The notes beneath the pieces are model-generated. The model did no database searches. It was given only the letters and a program-made list of their open reading frames with translations, and had not been told where the DNA came from. Shown here in pieces: positions 55,966-64,000 of a stretch of 64,000 nucleotides of DNA (position 1 is the first letter of the stretch; each line of letters starts with the position of its first letter). The DNA comes from Rhodovulum kholense (GTDB lineage: Bacteria > Pseudomonadota > Alphaproteobacteria > Rhodobacterales > Rhodobacteraceae): NCBI RefSeq assembly GCF_003053725.1, contig NZ_QAYC01000005.1, positions 62,001 through 126,000 of the forward strand. The letters run 5' to 3'. The position numbers and the translations under genes were made by a program.

Positions 55966-58900
55966 ATGAAGATCGAACGCAAATTCACCACCGAAGAAAC
56001 CGGCGCCTACGGGGCGCTCGAGTTCGTCTCGACGACGTCGGAGATTCGCAATCCGGACGGCAAGGTGGTGTTCCGGCTCGATGAGGTGGAGGTCCCCGCG
56101 GGCTGGAGCCAGGTCGCAAGCGACGTGATCGCGCAAAAATATTTCCGGAAGGCGGGCGTCCCGGCGCGGCTGGCCCGCGTGCCCGAAGAGGGCGTGCCCG
56201 CCTTCTTGTGGCGGTCCGTGCCCGATACGGACGAGCTGGAAGCCCTGCCCGAGGATGCGCGCTTCGGCGGCGAGACCTCGGCGCGGCAGGTCTTCGACCG
56301 GATGGCCGGCGCCTGGACCTATTGGGGCTGGAAGGGCGGCTATTTCACCACCGAGGACGATGCCCGCGCCTATTACGACGAGATGCGCTACATGCTGGCG
56401 TCCCAGATGGCCGCGCCCAACAGCCCGCAATGGTTCAATACCGGGCTGCACTGGGCCTATGGCATCGACGGTCCGGGGCAGGGGCATTACTACGTCGACT
56501 ACAAGTCGGGCAAGCTGACCAAGTCGGGTTCGGCCTATGAACACCCGCAGCCCCATGCCTGCTTCATCCAGTCGATCAAGGACGATCTGGTGAACGAGGG
56601 CGGCATCATGGACCTCTGGGTCCGCGAGGCGCGGCTGTTCAAATACGGCTCGGGCACCGGCACCAACTTCTCGTCGCTCCGCGCCGAGGGCGAGGCCCTG
56701 TCGGGCGGGGGCAAGTCCTCGGGTCTGATGGGCTTCCTTCGGATCGGCGACCGGGCCGCGGGCGCAATCAAGTCGGGCGGTACGACCCGTCGAGCAGCGA
56801 AGATGGTGATCTGCGACATGGATCACCCAGACATCGAGTCCTTCATCAACTGGAAGGTCATCGAGGAACAGAAGGTCGCGAGCCTCGTGGCGGGCTCCAA
56901 GACCCATGAAAAGCACCTGAACGCGATCTTCGATGCGATCCGCGTTTGGGACGGCAATGCCGATGCGGCCTTCGACCCGGGCAAGAATGACGGCCTGAAG
57001 GCCGCGATCCGGGCCGCCAAGAAGGCGATGCTGCCCGAAGCCTACGTCAAGCGCGTGCTCGATTACGCGCGCCAGGGGTATTCCTCGATCGAATTCCCCA
57101 CCTATGACACCGATTGGGACAGCGAGGCCTATGCCACGGTGTCGGGCCAGAATTCCAACAACTCGGTCCGCGTGACCGACGCCTTCCTGAAGGCGGTCCG
57201 CGAGGACGCAGATTGGGAACTGGTCCGGCGCACCGACGGCAAGGTCGCCAAGACCGTCAAGGCCCGCGAGTTGTGGAGCCAGGTGGGCCACGCCGCCTGG
57301 TCCTGCGCCGATCCGGGCATCCAGTTCCATGACACCATCAACGCCTGGCACACCTGCCCGGCCGATGGCGAGATCCGCGCCTCGAACCCGTGCTCGGAAT
57401 ACATGTTCCTCGACGACACGGCCTGTAACCTCGCCTCGATGAACCTGCTGACCTTCTGGGGCGACGGCGCATTCCAGGCCGAGGATTATGCCCATGCCAC
57501 CCGGCTCTGGACGCTGACGCTGGAAATCTCGGTGATGATGGCGCAGTTCCCGTCGAAGGAAATCGCGCGTCTGTCCTACGATTTCCGCACGCTGGGGCTT
57601 GGCTATGCCAATATCGGCGGGCTTCTGATGACCATGGGCCTCGGCTATGACAGTGACGAGGGTCGGGCGCTGTGCGGCGCGCTGACCGCCGTTCTGACCG
57701 GCATCGCCTATGCCACTTCGGCCGAGATCGCGGGCGAGCTGGGCGCCTTCCCTGCCCACAAGCGCAATGCCGCCTCCATGCTGCGGGTGATCCGCAACCA
57801 CCGCAACGCCGCCTGGGGCAAGGCCAAGGGTTATGACGGGCTTGCCGTGCCGCCGGTGCCGCTCGATCACGTCAACTGCCCCGACGAACGGCTGGTCGAG
57901 ATGGCGATGTCGGCCTGGGACGAGGCGCTGGCGCTGGGCGAGAAACATGGTTTCCGCAACGCCCAGGTCTCGGTGATCGCGCCGACCGGGACCATCGGTC
58001 TGGTGATGGATTGCGACACCACCGGGATCGAGCCCGATTTCGCGCTGGTCAAGTTCAAGAAGCTCGCGGGCGGCGGCTATTTCAAGATCATTAACCGCTC
58101 GGTCCCGGCCGCGCTCGAGGCGCTGGGCTATGGACCTGCCCAGATCGAGGAAATCATCGGCCATGCGGTGGGCCATGGCACGCTCGGCAACTGCCCCGGC
58201 ATCAACCACACCTCGCTGATCGGCCATGGCTTCGGTCAGGCCGAGATCGACAAGATCGAGGCGGCGCTGCCCTCGGCCTTCGACATCCGCTTCGTCTTCA
58301 ACCAGTGGACCCTGGGCGAGGAATTCTGCACCCGCGTGCTGGGCATCCCGGCCGCCAAGATGGCCGATCCGGGCTTCGACCTGTTGCGCCATCTGGGCTT
58401 CAGTCGGGCCGATATCGAAGCTGCCAACGACCATGTCTGCGGGACGATGACGCTGGAAGGCGCGCCGCATCTCAAGCCCGAACATTACCCGGTCTTCGAC
58501 TGCGCCAATCCCTGCGGCAAGAAGGGCAAGCGCTTCCTCAGCGTCGACAGCCACATCAAGATGATGGCGGCCGCGCAAAGCTTCATCTCGGGCGCGATCT
58601 CGAAGACGATCAACATGCCCAACGATGCCAGCATCGAGGATTGCCTGTCGGCCTATGAACTCAGCTGGTCGCTGGGGGTGAAGGCCAATGCGCTTTACCG
58701 CGACGGGTCCAAGCTCAGCCAGCCGCTGGCCTCGGCGCTTGTCGAGGATGACGAGGAGGCCGAAGAGATCCTGGCGACCGGCACCCCGGCCGAGAAGGCG
58801 CAGGTCATCGCCGAGAAGATCGTCGAGAAGGTGGTGGTCAAGGAGATCGTCCGCAGCCACCGCGAAAAGCTGCCGACCCGGCGCAAGGGCTATACCCAGA

Positions 58901-59637
58901 AGGCGATCATCGGCGGCCACAAGGTCTATCTGCGCACCGGCGAATATCAGGACGGGACGCTGGGCGAGATCTTCATCGACATGCACAAGGAAGGCGCGGG
59001 CTTCCGGGCGATGATGAACAACTTCGCCATCGCCGTGTCCGTGGGCCTGCAATACGGCGTGCCGCTCGAGGAATTCGTCGAGGCCTTCACCTTCACCCGG
59101 TTCGAGCCCGCGGGCGTCGTGCAGGGCAACGACTCGATCAAGAACGCGACCTCGATCCTCGACTACATCTTCCGCGAACTGGCGGTCAGCTATCTCGACC
59201 GGACCGATCTGGCCCATGTCAAGCCGCAGGGCGCGGCCTTCGAGGAACTGGGCAGCGGCCATGAAGAGGGCAGGGCCAATGTCGCCCCGGTCTCGGACAG
59301 CGCCGCGTCGAAATCGCTGGAGGTGCTCAAGCAGATCAGCTCGACGGGCTATCTGCGCAAGCGCCTGCCGCAGGAGCTGGTGGTCTTGCAGGGTGGCATG
59401 GGGGCGGTGGCCTTCGCCAGCAGCATCGACACGGCGGCCGCGCTGCCCGCCGCGCGCCCGGCCCCCGGGGCGGCCACGGCGCTTGCCACCGGCACGGTGC
59501 CGATGGACGCACGCGTCAAGGCCAAGATGCAGGGCTACGAGGGCGATCCTTGCGGCGAATGCGGCAACTACACGCTGGTCCGGAACGGCACCTGCATGAA
59601 GTGCAACACCTGCGGTGCGACGAGCGGCTGCAGCTAA
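55966..59637 (+). CDS. nrdJ: Class II (adenosylcobalamin) ribonucleoside-diphosphate reductase
   Basis: Reduces ribonucleotides to deoxyribonucleotides with a cobalamin-derived radical, oxygen independent. 1223 residues. Visible blocks: [14 protein letters not shown] near residue 145, [13 protein letters not shown], the catalytic [19 protein letters not shown] near residue 475 with the NPCSE active-site triad, and [20 protein letters not shown] near 670. The C-terminus carries [18 protein letters not shown], a Cys-rich tail probably used for reduction by thioredoxin, plus an extra zinc-ribbon character. No accessory nrd gene is adjacent. Upstream sites suggest NrdR and DnaA control. Confidence 0.96.
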   Translation: MKIERKFTTEETGAYGALEFVSTTSEIRNPDGKVVFRLDEVEVPAGWSQVASDVIAQKYFRKAGVPARLARVPEEGVPAFLWRSVPDTDELEALPEDARFGGETSARQVFDRMAGAWTYWGWKGGYFTTEDDARAYYDEMRYMLASQMAAPNSPQWFNTGLHWAYGIDGPGQGHYYVDYKSGKLTKSGSAYEHPQPHACFIQSIKDDLVNEGGIMDLWVREARLFKYGSGTGTNFSSLRAEGEALSGGGKSSGLMGFLRIGDRAAGAIKSGGTTRRAAKMVICDMDHPDIESFINWKVIEEQKVASLVAGSKTHEKHLNAIFDAIRVWDGNADAAFDPGKNDGLKAAIRAAKKAMLPEAYVKRVLDYARQGYSSIEFPTYDTDWDSEAYATVSGQNSNNSVRVTDAFLKAVREDADWELVRRTDGKVAKTVKARELWSQVGHAAWSCADPGIQFHDTINAWHTCPADGEIRASNPCSEYMFLDDTACNLASMNLLTFWGDGAFQAEDYAHATRLWTLTLEISVMMAQFPSKEIARLSYDFRTLGLGYANIGGLLMTMGLGYDSDEGRALCGALTAVLTGIAYATSAEIAGELGAFPAHKRNAASMLRVIRNHRNAAWGKAKGYDGLAVPPVPLDHVNCPDERLVEMAMSAWDEALALGEKHGFRNAQVSVIAPTGTIGLVMDCDTTGIEPDFALVKFKKLAGGGYFKIINRSVPAALEALGYGPAQIEEIIGHAVGHGTLGNCPGINHTSLIGHGFGQAEIDKIEAALPSAFDIRFVFNQWTLGEEFCTRVLGIPAAKMADPGFDLLRHLGFSRADIEAANDHVCGTMTLEGAPHLKPEHYPVFDCANPCGKKGKRFLSVDSHIKMMAAAQSFISGAISKTINMPNDASIEDCLSAYELSWSLGVKANALYRDGSKLSQPLASALVEDDEEAEEILATGTPAEKAQVIAEKIVEKVVVKEIVRSHREKLPTRRKGYTQKAIIGGHKVYLRTGEYQDGTLGEIFIDMHKEGAGFRAMMNNFAIAVSVGLQYGVPLEEFVEAFTFTRFEPAGVVQGNDSIKNATSILDYIFRELAVSYLDRTDLAHVKPQGAAFEELGSGHEEGRANVAPVSDSAASKSLEVLKQISSTGYLRKRLPQELVVLQGGMGAVAFASSIDTAAALPAARPAPGAATALATGTVPMDARVKAKMQGYEGDPCGECGNYTLVRNGTCMKCNTCGATSGCS

Positions 59638-59701
59638 GACCGGGTAAATGTCGCTCCGGCGAGAGTTCCTCCCAAATCGGGCCAGTTTGTCCCGCTTTGG
59701 G

Positions 59702-59733
59702 GGGAAGTCTGTTCCAGCCGGGCTGGCCTTCCC
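59702..59733. terminator. Branched hairpin downstream of nrdJ
   Basis: GGGAAG/CTTCCC (59702-59707, 59728-59733) encloses a perfect CCAGCC/GGCTGG stem-loop (59714-59719, 59721-59726). It lies 65 nt after the nrdJ stop; the nearest T run (ATTTTTT, about 59761) is further on, so intrinsic termination is uncertain. Confidence 0.4.
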
Positions 59734-59795
59734 TGAGTTCGGAACCCCGCAGCCCGTGTATTTTTTCAGGACTGTCGGATGTTTTTGAGGCAATC

Positions 59796-59823
59796 GCGGG
59801 GTCGATCCCCGCCTCAGCATTTC
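59796..59823. other. Hairpin resembling a tRNA T-arm near the broken integrase
   Basis: GCGGGGTCGATCCCCGC sits inside a TGAGGC/GCCTCA pair and is followed 8 nt later by TTTCCA. It resembles a T-arm and acceptor end of a tRNA, the usual attachment target of integrases, but no upstream acceptor, D or anticodon arm is present. Confidence 0.3.
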
Positions 59824-60077
59824 CATGGGCGAAAGGATGCGCTTGAATCCTGGAGACGAACTGCCCCGCCCTCACCTCGCGACCTCGAGTTCTGCGTCAG
59901 GGCGATCGCACGTCCCGCAGGCCATCTTGACCGCGCTTCCGACCCGCCACCATGGACAACAGTCGTATGAAGCGGCTTCTCCCGCCTGGCCGACCTCGTT
60001 GAAGACGCCCGCTCCGCAAAGGTCCCGGAGGACCCTTGTGGGTAACTGCAAGCCGGCGGGGCGGTCTGACGAGGTGC

Positions 60078-60206
60078 TGGAGCCGCCACGAAGGGCTGCG
60101 CCTGCCGGACCTCGCCCGTTTCGGGGCAAGCCCCCTCGACCGTGGCGCCGGCATGGTCGACGAAGAGCTTCTCGCCGGCGGCATGGAGCTGGCGCATGAC
60201 GGGCGA
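60078..60206 (-). pseudogene. IS21-family istA transposase fragment
   Basis: 43 codons matching the start of the IstA catalytic domain: [20 protein letters not shown] followed by [26 protein letters not shown] holds the first catalytic Asp of IS21 transposases. Nothing of the rest of istA or of istB remains and no IS ends are visible. It abuts the integrase fragment directly, suggesting insertion followed by deletion. Confidence 0.65.
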
Positions 60207-60214
60207 CAGCCGCG

Positions 60215-60506
60215 CCACCCATGCCGAACCAGACCTTGCCCGCGTCGAGGTCAACCTGGTCCCAGTGCATCGCGAGGACTTCGGTCGGGCGCAACCGCGC
60301 GCCACGTTCGCCTTCGTCACGTCGGCGCGGCCGATCTTCACGCGGATGAAGCGGTTCCCGTGCTCGCCTGCGGCGTAATAGGTCTTCGTGCGCTGACCGA
60401 TGGACAGGTTGACCCCTGCGAGTTCGGTATCATGGACCCACAACGTCCCGGAATCCTGGTAGGGCAGGCCGTCAACAAGCGCCTGCGTGATCTTCTGGTG
60501 TGGCAT
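60215..60506 (-). pseudogene. Broken tyrosine-type integrase
   Basis: The frame from ATG 60506 gives the N-terminal arm-binding domain of a phage/island integrase ([20 protein letters not shown] and [20 protein letters not shown]). At about 60297 the frame is lost, and in another frame [20 protein letters not shown] (60294-60235) is the box I catalytic Arg segment. The core-binding domain of about 100 residues is missing between them, and boxes II and the Tyr nucleophile are gone. It starts 158 bp from the 3' end of tRNA-Asn, as expected of a tRNA-integrated element remnant. Confidence 0.75.
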
Positions 60507-60664
60507 GGCCGACCCCTGCGTTTGACCGATTTTTGACCGCTAGGTCAAACGTGTTGTCGGGTCTGTACGGGCGAATGCTCAACCGAGCATTTGAGGTAGG
60601 ATGTTGATTTTATTGGGATCAGTCATGATCTTGCCCGCAATCGTAGCGGTATGGGCAAGATGTT

Positions 60665-60739
60665 TGGCTCCGGCGGTAGGGATCGAACCTACGACCAATT
60701 GATTAACAGTCAACTGCTCTACCGCTGAGCTACGCCGGA
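60665..60739 (-). tRNA. tRNA-Asn (anticodon GUU)
   Basis: 75 nt with encoded CCA, minus strand. The anticodon loop CTGTTAA gives GTT; acceptor TCCGGCG/CGCCGGA, D and T arms complete. Its 3' end points at the integrase remnant. Nine bases of that end (GCTCCGGCG on the plus strand) recur at 59653-59661. Confidence 0.97.
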
Positions 60740-60819
60740 ACTGGGGGGCGATATAGCAAGTCGATTCAGTGGCGTCCAGAGGGTCTTGCGGAAAAAATGC
60801 ACGCGGATCGCGGGGGCTC

Positions 60820-61752
60820 TCAGATACGCTGCCAGAGCGCATCGGCGGACAGGGCGCCGTCCGGGGTCGCCAGGGAATGATCCGCCAGATCAATGAGATG
60901 GGCCAGGACGTTGCGGGTCGCGGCAGGCAGGAGGGCCGGGGGCGTGTCGGTGTAGACCGCGCGGGCAAGCGCGGCGGGCGTGGCCGGACCCCGGGACAGC
61001 TCGTCAAGGATGCGGGCGGCGCGGGCGCGGCGGTGGGCGGCGAGCGCCGCGATCCGGCCGGGACCGTCGGGCACCGGGGCGCCATGGGCCGGAAAGAGAC
61101 GCCGCTCGGGCCGGGCGGCGAGGCGGTCCAGCGAGACCATGAAGGCGCCGAGATCGCCGTCGGGCGGCGAAACCATAGAGCTGGCCCAGCCCATCACGTG
61201 ATCGCCGGTGAAAAGCGCGCCCTCGTCGGGCGCGAGCCCGCTCCAGGCGAAGCAAAGGTGATTGCCCATATGGCCCGGCGTGTGCAGGGCGGTCAGCGTC
61301 CAGCCCGCGCCCTCGATGATGGCGCCGTCGGCAAGCGTCTCGTCCGGGGCAAATCCGGCATCGACGCCCTCGCCGCCGCCGAGTCCCTCAAGCGCCGCCA
61401 GCTCGGCGCGGCGGCCCGCGCGGCTGTCGCCGAAGGCCAGCACCGGGGCGCCTGTCGCCTCGGACAGCGGGCGGGACAGCGCGGAATGATCGAGATGGGA
61501 ATGGGTGACGATGATCCGGTTCACCCGCTCGCCGGGGGCGAGCGCGGCCAGAAGTGCGGCGAGATGCGACGGCGAGGCCGGGCCGGGGTCGATCACCGCG
61601 ACCTCGCCTTCGCCGAGGATGTAGCTGTTGGTGCCGCGGAAGGTCATCGGCGAGGGGTTGGGGGCCAGCACGCGGCGCAGTCCGGGCGCGAGCCGGTCGG
61701 CCCGGCCGGGCTCGGGGGCAAAGGACTCGGGGGCGAAGGAGTCGTCCATCAT
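60820..61752 (-). CDS. Metallo-beta-lactamase-fold hydrolase
   Basis: 310 residues from ATG 61752; a second ATG follows immediately, and GAGGA is upstream of both. The zinc signature is THSHLDHSAL with later ligands in TPGHMGNHLCF and FTGDHVMGW, and the fold's opening is GTNSYILGEGEVAVIDPGP. The C-terminal helical extension (LPAATRNVLAHLIDLADHSL) is that of the LACTB2/glyoxalase-II-like subgroup often found in alphaproteobacteria. Substrate unknown. Divergent from the sensor kinase across 40 bp. Confidence 0.88.
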   Translation of the reverse strand: MMDDSFAPESFAPEPGRADRLAPGLRRVLAPNPSPMTFRGTNSYILGEGEVAVIDPGPASPSHLAALLAALAPGERVNRIIVTHSHLDHSALSRPLSEATGAPVLAFGDSRAGRRAELAALEGLGGGEGVDAGFAPDETLADGAIIEGAGWTLTALHTPGHMGNHLCFAWSGLAPDEGALFTGDHVMGWASSMVSPPDGDLGAFMVSLDRLAARPERRLFPAHGAPVPDGPGRIAALAAHRRARAARILDELSRGPATPAALARAVYTDTPPALLPAATRNVLAHLIDLADHSLATPDGALSADALWQRI

Positions 61753-61792
61753 TCCTCTTTCGTCGCGAAGGCGCTGCCGATATGGCTCTAGC

Positions 61793-63112
61793 ATGGTGGA
61801 CCGCTGGATCAAACGGGTGCTGCCGCGGGGGCTCTACGGCCGGGCCGCGCTGATTCTGATCGTGCCGATCGTGACCATCCAGCTGGTGGTGTCGGTGGTC
61901 TTCATCCAGCGCCACTTTGCCGATGTCACCCAGCAGATGACCCGGGCGCTGGTGCTGGAGCTGGCCTATCTGACCCGGATCGTCGATGCGGCGCCCGACC
62001 TTGCCCAGGCGCGGACCGAAGCCGGCGCCGTGGCCCGGCCGCTGGGGCTGGGTCTGACGTTGCCGGCCGAGGCGCCGCAGGACGAAAGTCGGCGATTCTA
62101 CGACCTATCGGGCGAGACCGTCACCGAGACCCTGCGCCGGGGGCTGCCGGGCTTCACCGGGATCGACCTTGCGACGGACACTTCGCGGGTCTGGGTCGGC
62201 ATCGAGACTGGCAAGGGGCCGATGGAGGTGTCGTTCAACCGCGGCCGGGTTTCGGCCTCGAACCCGCATCAGCTGCTGGTGCTGATGGTCTTCACCAGCG
62301 CGCTGATGACCCTGATCGCCTTCCTGTTCCTGCGCAACCAGCTGCGCCCGATCCGGCGCCTGGCCCGCGCCGCCGACGCCTTCGGCAAGGGGCGCCCGAT
62401 TCCCTACCGGCCCTCGGGCGCGACCGAGGTGCGGGCCGCGGGGCGTGCCTTTCTCGACATGCGCGCCCGGATCGAACGCCAGATCGAACAGCGCACGCTG
62501 ATGCTGTCGGGGGTCAGCCACGATCTGCGCACGCCGCTGACCCGGCTCAAGCTGGAACTGTCGATGGCCGAGGACACGCCGGAAACCCGGGCGATGCTGC
62601 GCGACATCAACGACATGGGGCGGATGATCGACACCTTCCTCGACTTCTCGCGCGCCGATGCGCTGGACGATCCCGAGGAGGTCGATCCGGCCGCTCTGCT
62701 GGACCGTGTCGCGCAGCGCGCCGGGGCGGCGGAGGGGACGGTCGAGCTGGGCGCCCTGCCGCGCGGCCAACGGGCCTCGCTGCGGCCGATGGCGGTCGAG
62801 CGGGCCTTGCAGAACCTCATCGACAACGGGCTGCGGCACGGCACCCGGGTGGCGCTGTCGCTGTACCTTCGGCCCGGGGCGCTGGTCTTCACGGTCGAGG
62901 ATGACGGGCCGGGCATCCCGGAGGATCAGCGCGAGCTGGCGATGCAGCCGTTCCAGCGGCTGGACGAGTCGCGCAACCAGAACCGGGGCTCGGGTGCCGG
63001 TCTGGGCCTTGCGATTGCCGCCGACATCGCGCGCGGCCATGGCGGGGCCCTGCATCTGGGCACAAGTGCGCGGCTGGGCGGGCTGCGGGCCGATCTGGTT
63101 CTGGCGCGCTAG
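61793..63112 (+). CDS. EnvZ-like sensor histidine kinase, orphan
   Basis: 439 residues from ATG 61793 (MVDRWIKRVLPRGLYGRAAL). Two membrane helices (LILIVPIVTIQLVVSVVFI and LLVLMVFTSALMTLIAFLFL) flank a periplasmic sensor of about 125 residues. Then follow HAMP (RNQLRPIRRLARAADAFGKG), the dimerisation/phosphorylation helix with His in SGVSHDLRTPLTRLKLEL, and the ATPase domain (N-box QNLIDNG, G1 DDGPGIP, G2 GSGAGLGLAIA). No response regulator is adjacent. The arrangement suggests osmotic or envelope sensing, but this is by resemblance only. Confidence 0.9.
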   Translation: MVDRWIKRVLPRGLYGRAALILIVPIVTIQLVVSVVFIQRHFADVTQQMTRALVLELAYLTRIVDAAPDLAQARTEAGAVARPLGLGLTLPAEAPQDESRRFYDLSGETVTETLRRGLPGFTGIDLATDTSRVWVGIETGKGPMEVSFNRGRVSASNPHQLLVLMVFTSALMTLIAFLFLRNQLRPIRRLARAADAFGKGRPIPYRPSGATEVRAAGRAFLDMRARIERQIEQRTLMLSGVSHDLRTPLTRLKLELSMAEDTPETRAMLRDINDMGRMIDTFLDFSRADALDDPEEVDPAALLDRVAQRAGAAEGTVELGALPRGQRASLRPMAVERALQNLIDNGLRHGTRVALSLYLRPGALVFTVEDDGPGIPEDQRELAMQPFQRLDESRNQNRGSGAGLGLAIAADIARGHGGALHLGTSARLGGLRADLVLAR

Positions 63113-63127
63113 AGCCGCGGCCCAGGC

Positions 63128-63150
63128 GCCGCCCCTTCGGTGGGGGCGGC
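63128..63150 (+). terminator. Hairpin after the sensor kinase gene
   Basis: GCCGCCCC (63128-63135) pairs perfectly with GGGGCGGC (63143-63150), 16 nt after the stop. No T run follows, so it may act as a 3' stabiliser. Confidence 0.45.
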
Positions 63151-63225
63151 CGGTGTCGGGCCGGGAAACAGGCCGGAAGTTGCAGCCCGAAACCGCCTTG
63201 CAGACGGCAACAGGATGCGAAGCCG

Positions 63226-64000
63226 TCAGGCTTCGGTGGAAGGCCCCAGCCGGTCGAGCAGGGCGCCGCTTTCGCGGCGTCCGAAGGCGCCGGCCGCGCG
63301 GCCGCGCCGGGCGCCGAGCCGGGTCGCGATGAAGGCCTCGGCCACCGCATCGGGGGCGCCGCGCAACAGGACGGACGCCGTCAGCAAAAGCGCGGTCTGT
63401 TCGGCGTACCAGCGCGCCTCGGCCTCGTTGGGCAGGCCCGGCCAGCGCGCGGCATGGGCGCGCAATTCGGCATCGTAAAGCCGGTCGGCCCCGGCCGCGG
63501 CGTGCAGTTCCGCGGCCAGCGCTTCGGCAGCCAGCGGCTCGCGGGCCAGCGTGCGCAGGATATCGAGGCAGATCACATTGGCCGAGCCTTCCCAGATGCC
63601 GTTCAGGGGCGCTTCGCGGTAAAGCAACGGCAGCGGGCAGTCCTCGATATAGCCGTTGCCGCCCAGCACCTCCATCGCCTCGGCGATCATCGGGGGGGCC
63701 TGCTTGTTGGTCTGGAACTTGGCCAGAGCCACAGCGATCCGGGCCAGCGCGGCCTCTGTCTCCCCGTCCCGGGCGCGGTCGACGGCCGCGGCGACCCGAA
63801 GCCCCAGCGCGACCGCGCCTTCGACATCGAGCGCCAGATCGGCCAGAACGGCGCGCATCAGCGGCTGGTCGATCAGCCGCTTCTGAAAGGCGGTGCGATG
63901 GGCGACCCAGTGATGCGCCTCGGACAGCGCCGCGCGCATCAGGCCCGCAGGCGCCAGGGCGGTATCCAGCCGGGTGTGATGCACCATCGTCAGGATCGTG
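63226..64000 (-). CDS. AidB-like acyl-CoA dehydrogenase, 5' part beyond the window
   Basis: C-terminal 258 codons; the frame runs through the right edge. The visible part is the helical C-terminal domain of an acyl-CoA dehydrogenase, with RTAFQKRLIDQPLMRAVLAD, the catalytic-loop segment EVLGGNGYIED and the AidB-like YREAPLNGIWEGSANVICLD. AidB proteins are induced by alkylating agents in E. coli; whether this one takes part in DNA protection or in fatty-acid or isovaleryl-CoA oxidation is open. Convergent with the sensor kinase. Confidence 0.88.
   Translation of the reverse strand, partial: TILTMVHHTRLDTALAPAGLMRAALSEAHHWVAHRTAFQKRLIDQPLMRAVLADLALDVEGAVALGLRVAAAVDRARDGETEAALARIAVALAKFQTNKQAPPMIAEAMEVLGGNGYIEDCPLPLLYREAPLNGIWEGSANVICLDILRTLAREPLAAEALAAELHAAAGADRLYDAELRAHAARWPGLPNEAEARWYAEQTALLLTASVLLRGAPDAVAEAFIATRLGARRGRAAGAFGRRESGALLDRLGPSTEA

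Noticed and set aside
59796-59823. Intact tRNA or tmRNA at the remnant border
   Set aside because: Only a T-arm-like hairpin is present; acceptor 5' strand, D arm and anticodon arm are missing.
55714-59826. Minus-strand frame of 1370 codons opposite nrdJ
   Set aside because: nrdJ is certain on the plus strand; the antisense frame mirrors its codon composition.
59826-60184. Small overlapping frames in the mobile-element remnant that might be independent genes
   Set aside because: They lack ribosome sites and recognisable motifs, and lie across the junction of two pseudogenes.
60579-60626. A 15-codon frame just beyond the tRNA-Asn 3' end
   Set aside because: Too short and without a clear ribosome site; could be island debris but cannot be supported.

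Overview
The window is a GC-rich stretch of chromosome from a purple non-sulfur alphaproteobacterium of the order Rhodobacterales (Rhodobacter/Rhodovulum type). The strongest evidence is a puc operon (39858-41792) whose light-harvesting-2 alpha and beta polypeptides carry the family's bacteriochlorophyll ligands. Supporting signs are two VPLPA-CTERM surface proteins, a DUF4167 protein, a class II (B12) ribonucleotide reductase and a REP-like hairpin of a kind I associate with Rhodobacteraceae. Species cannot be fixed from the sequence alone.

Layout. 1-9405 is mostly housekeeping: phosphoglycerate kinase (cut by the left edge), two overlapping cyclophilins, a VPLPA-CTERM beta-helix protein, tyrS, anmK, a DUF985 cupin, a small unknown gene behind a long structured leader, enolase and an EamA exporter. 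9510-18932 holds zntB/nhaP-type ion transport, selO, a second VPLPA-CTERM gene, a nucleoside hydrolase, an orphan iron-binding protein behind a probable iron box, mazG, speB and a DUF1499 gene. 18964-29453 has prfA-prmC, a DUF4167 gene and a six-gene leftward envelope run, lptF-lptG-lptD-surA-pdxA-rsmA. 29565-38648 carries pepA, a VOC protein, holC, an aroE-like gene, a thioesterase, a membrane-anchored aspartic protease, marC, an ABC-F ATPase, an alanine/glycine symporter and ndk.

38748-41834 is the photosynthesis segment. A 41-codon gene and a 107-codon gene lie on the minus strand. The latter encodes three copies of a 27-residue repeat and is divergent from pucBAC across a 391-bp control region with a PpsR/CrtJ-type site and several dyads. 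This divergent repeat protein is the least explained and most interesting item in the window.

41914-54886 contains tamA-tamB, trpE behind ppiD, a class I aminotransferase, gpt, fabI, pdxH and a double cold-shock-domain protein. Then come a DUF192 protein, tRNA-Pro(UGG) and nrdJ with an NrdR-type palindrome and a pair of DnaA-box-like sites upstream. 59640-60664 is a small graveyard: a broken tyrosine integrase and an IS21-type istA scrap next to tRNA-Asn(GUU). The right end carries a metallo-beta-lactamase-fold hydrolase, an orphan EnvZ-like sensor kinase and an AidB-like acyl-CoA dehydrogenase cut by the window edge.

Functionally the window is dominated by outer-membrane biogenesis (LptFGD, SurA, TamAB, PpiD, two periplasm or surface export classes), protein folding, translation and nucleotide metabolism, with one light-harvesting operon. 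I see no CRISPR array, no prophage and no intact insertion sequence.
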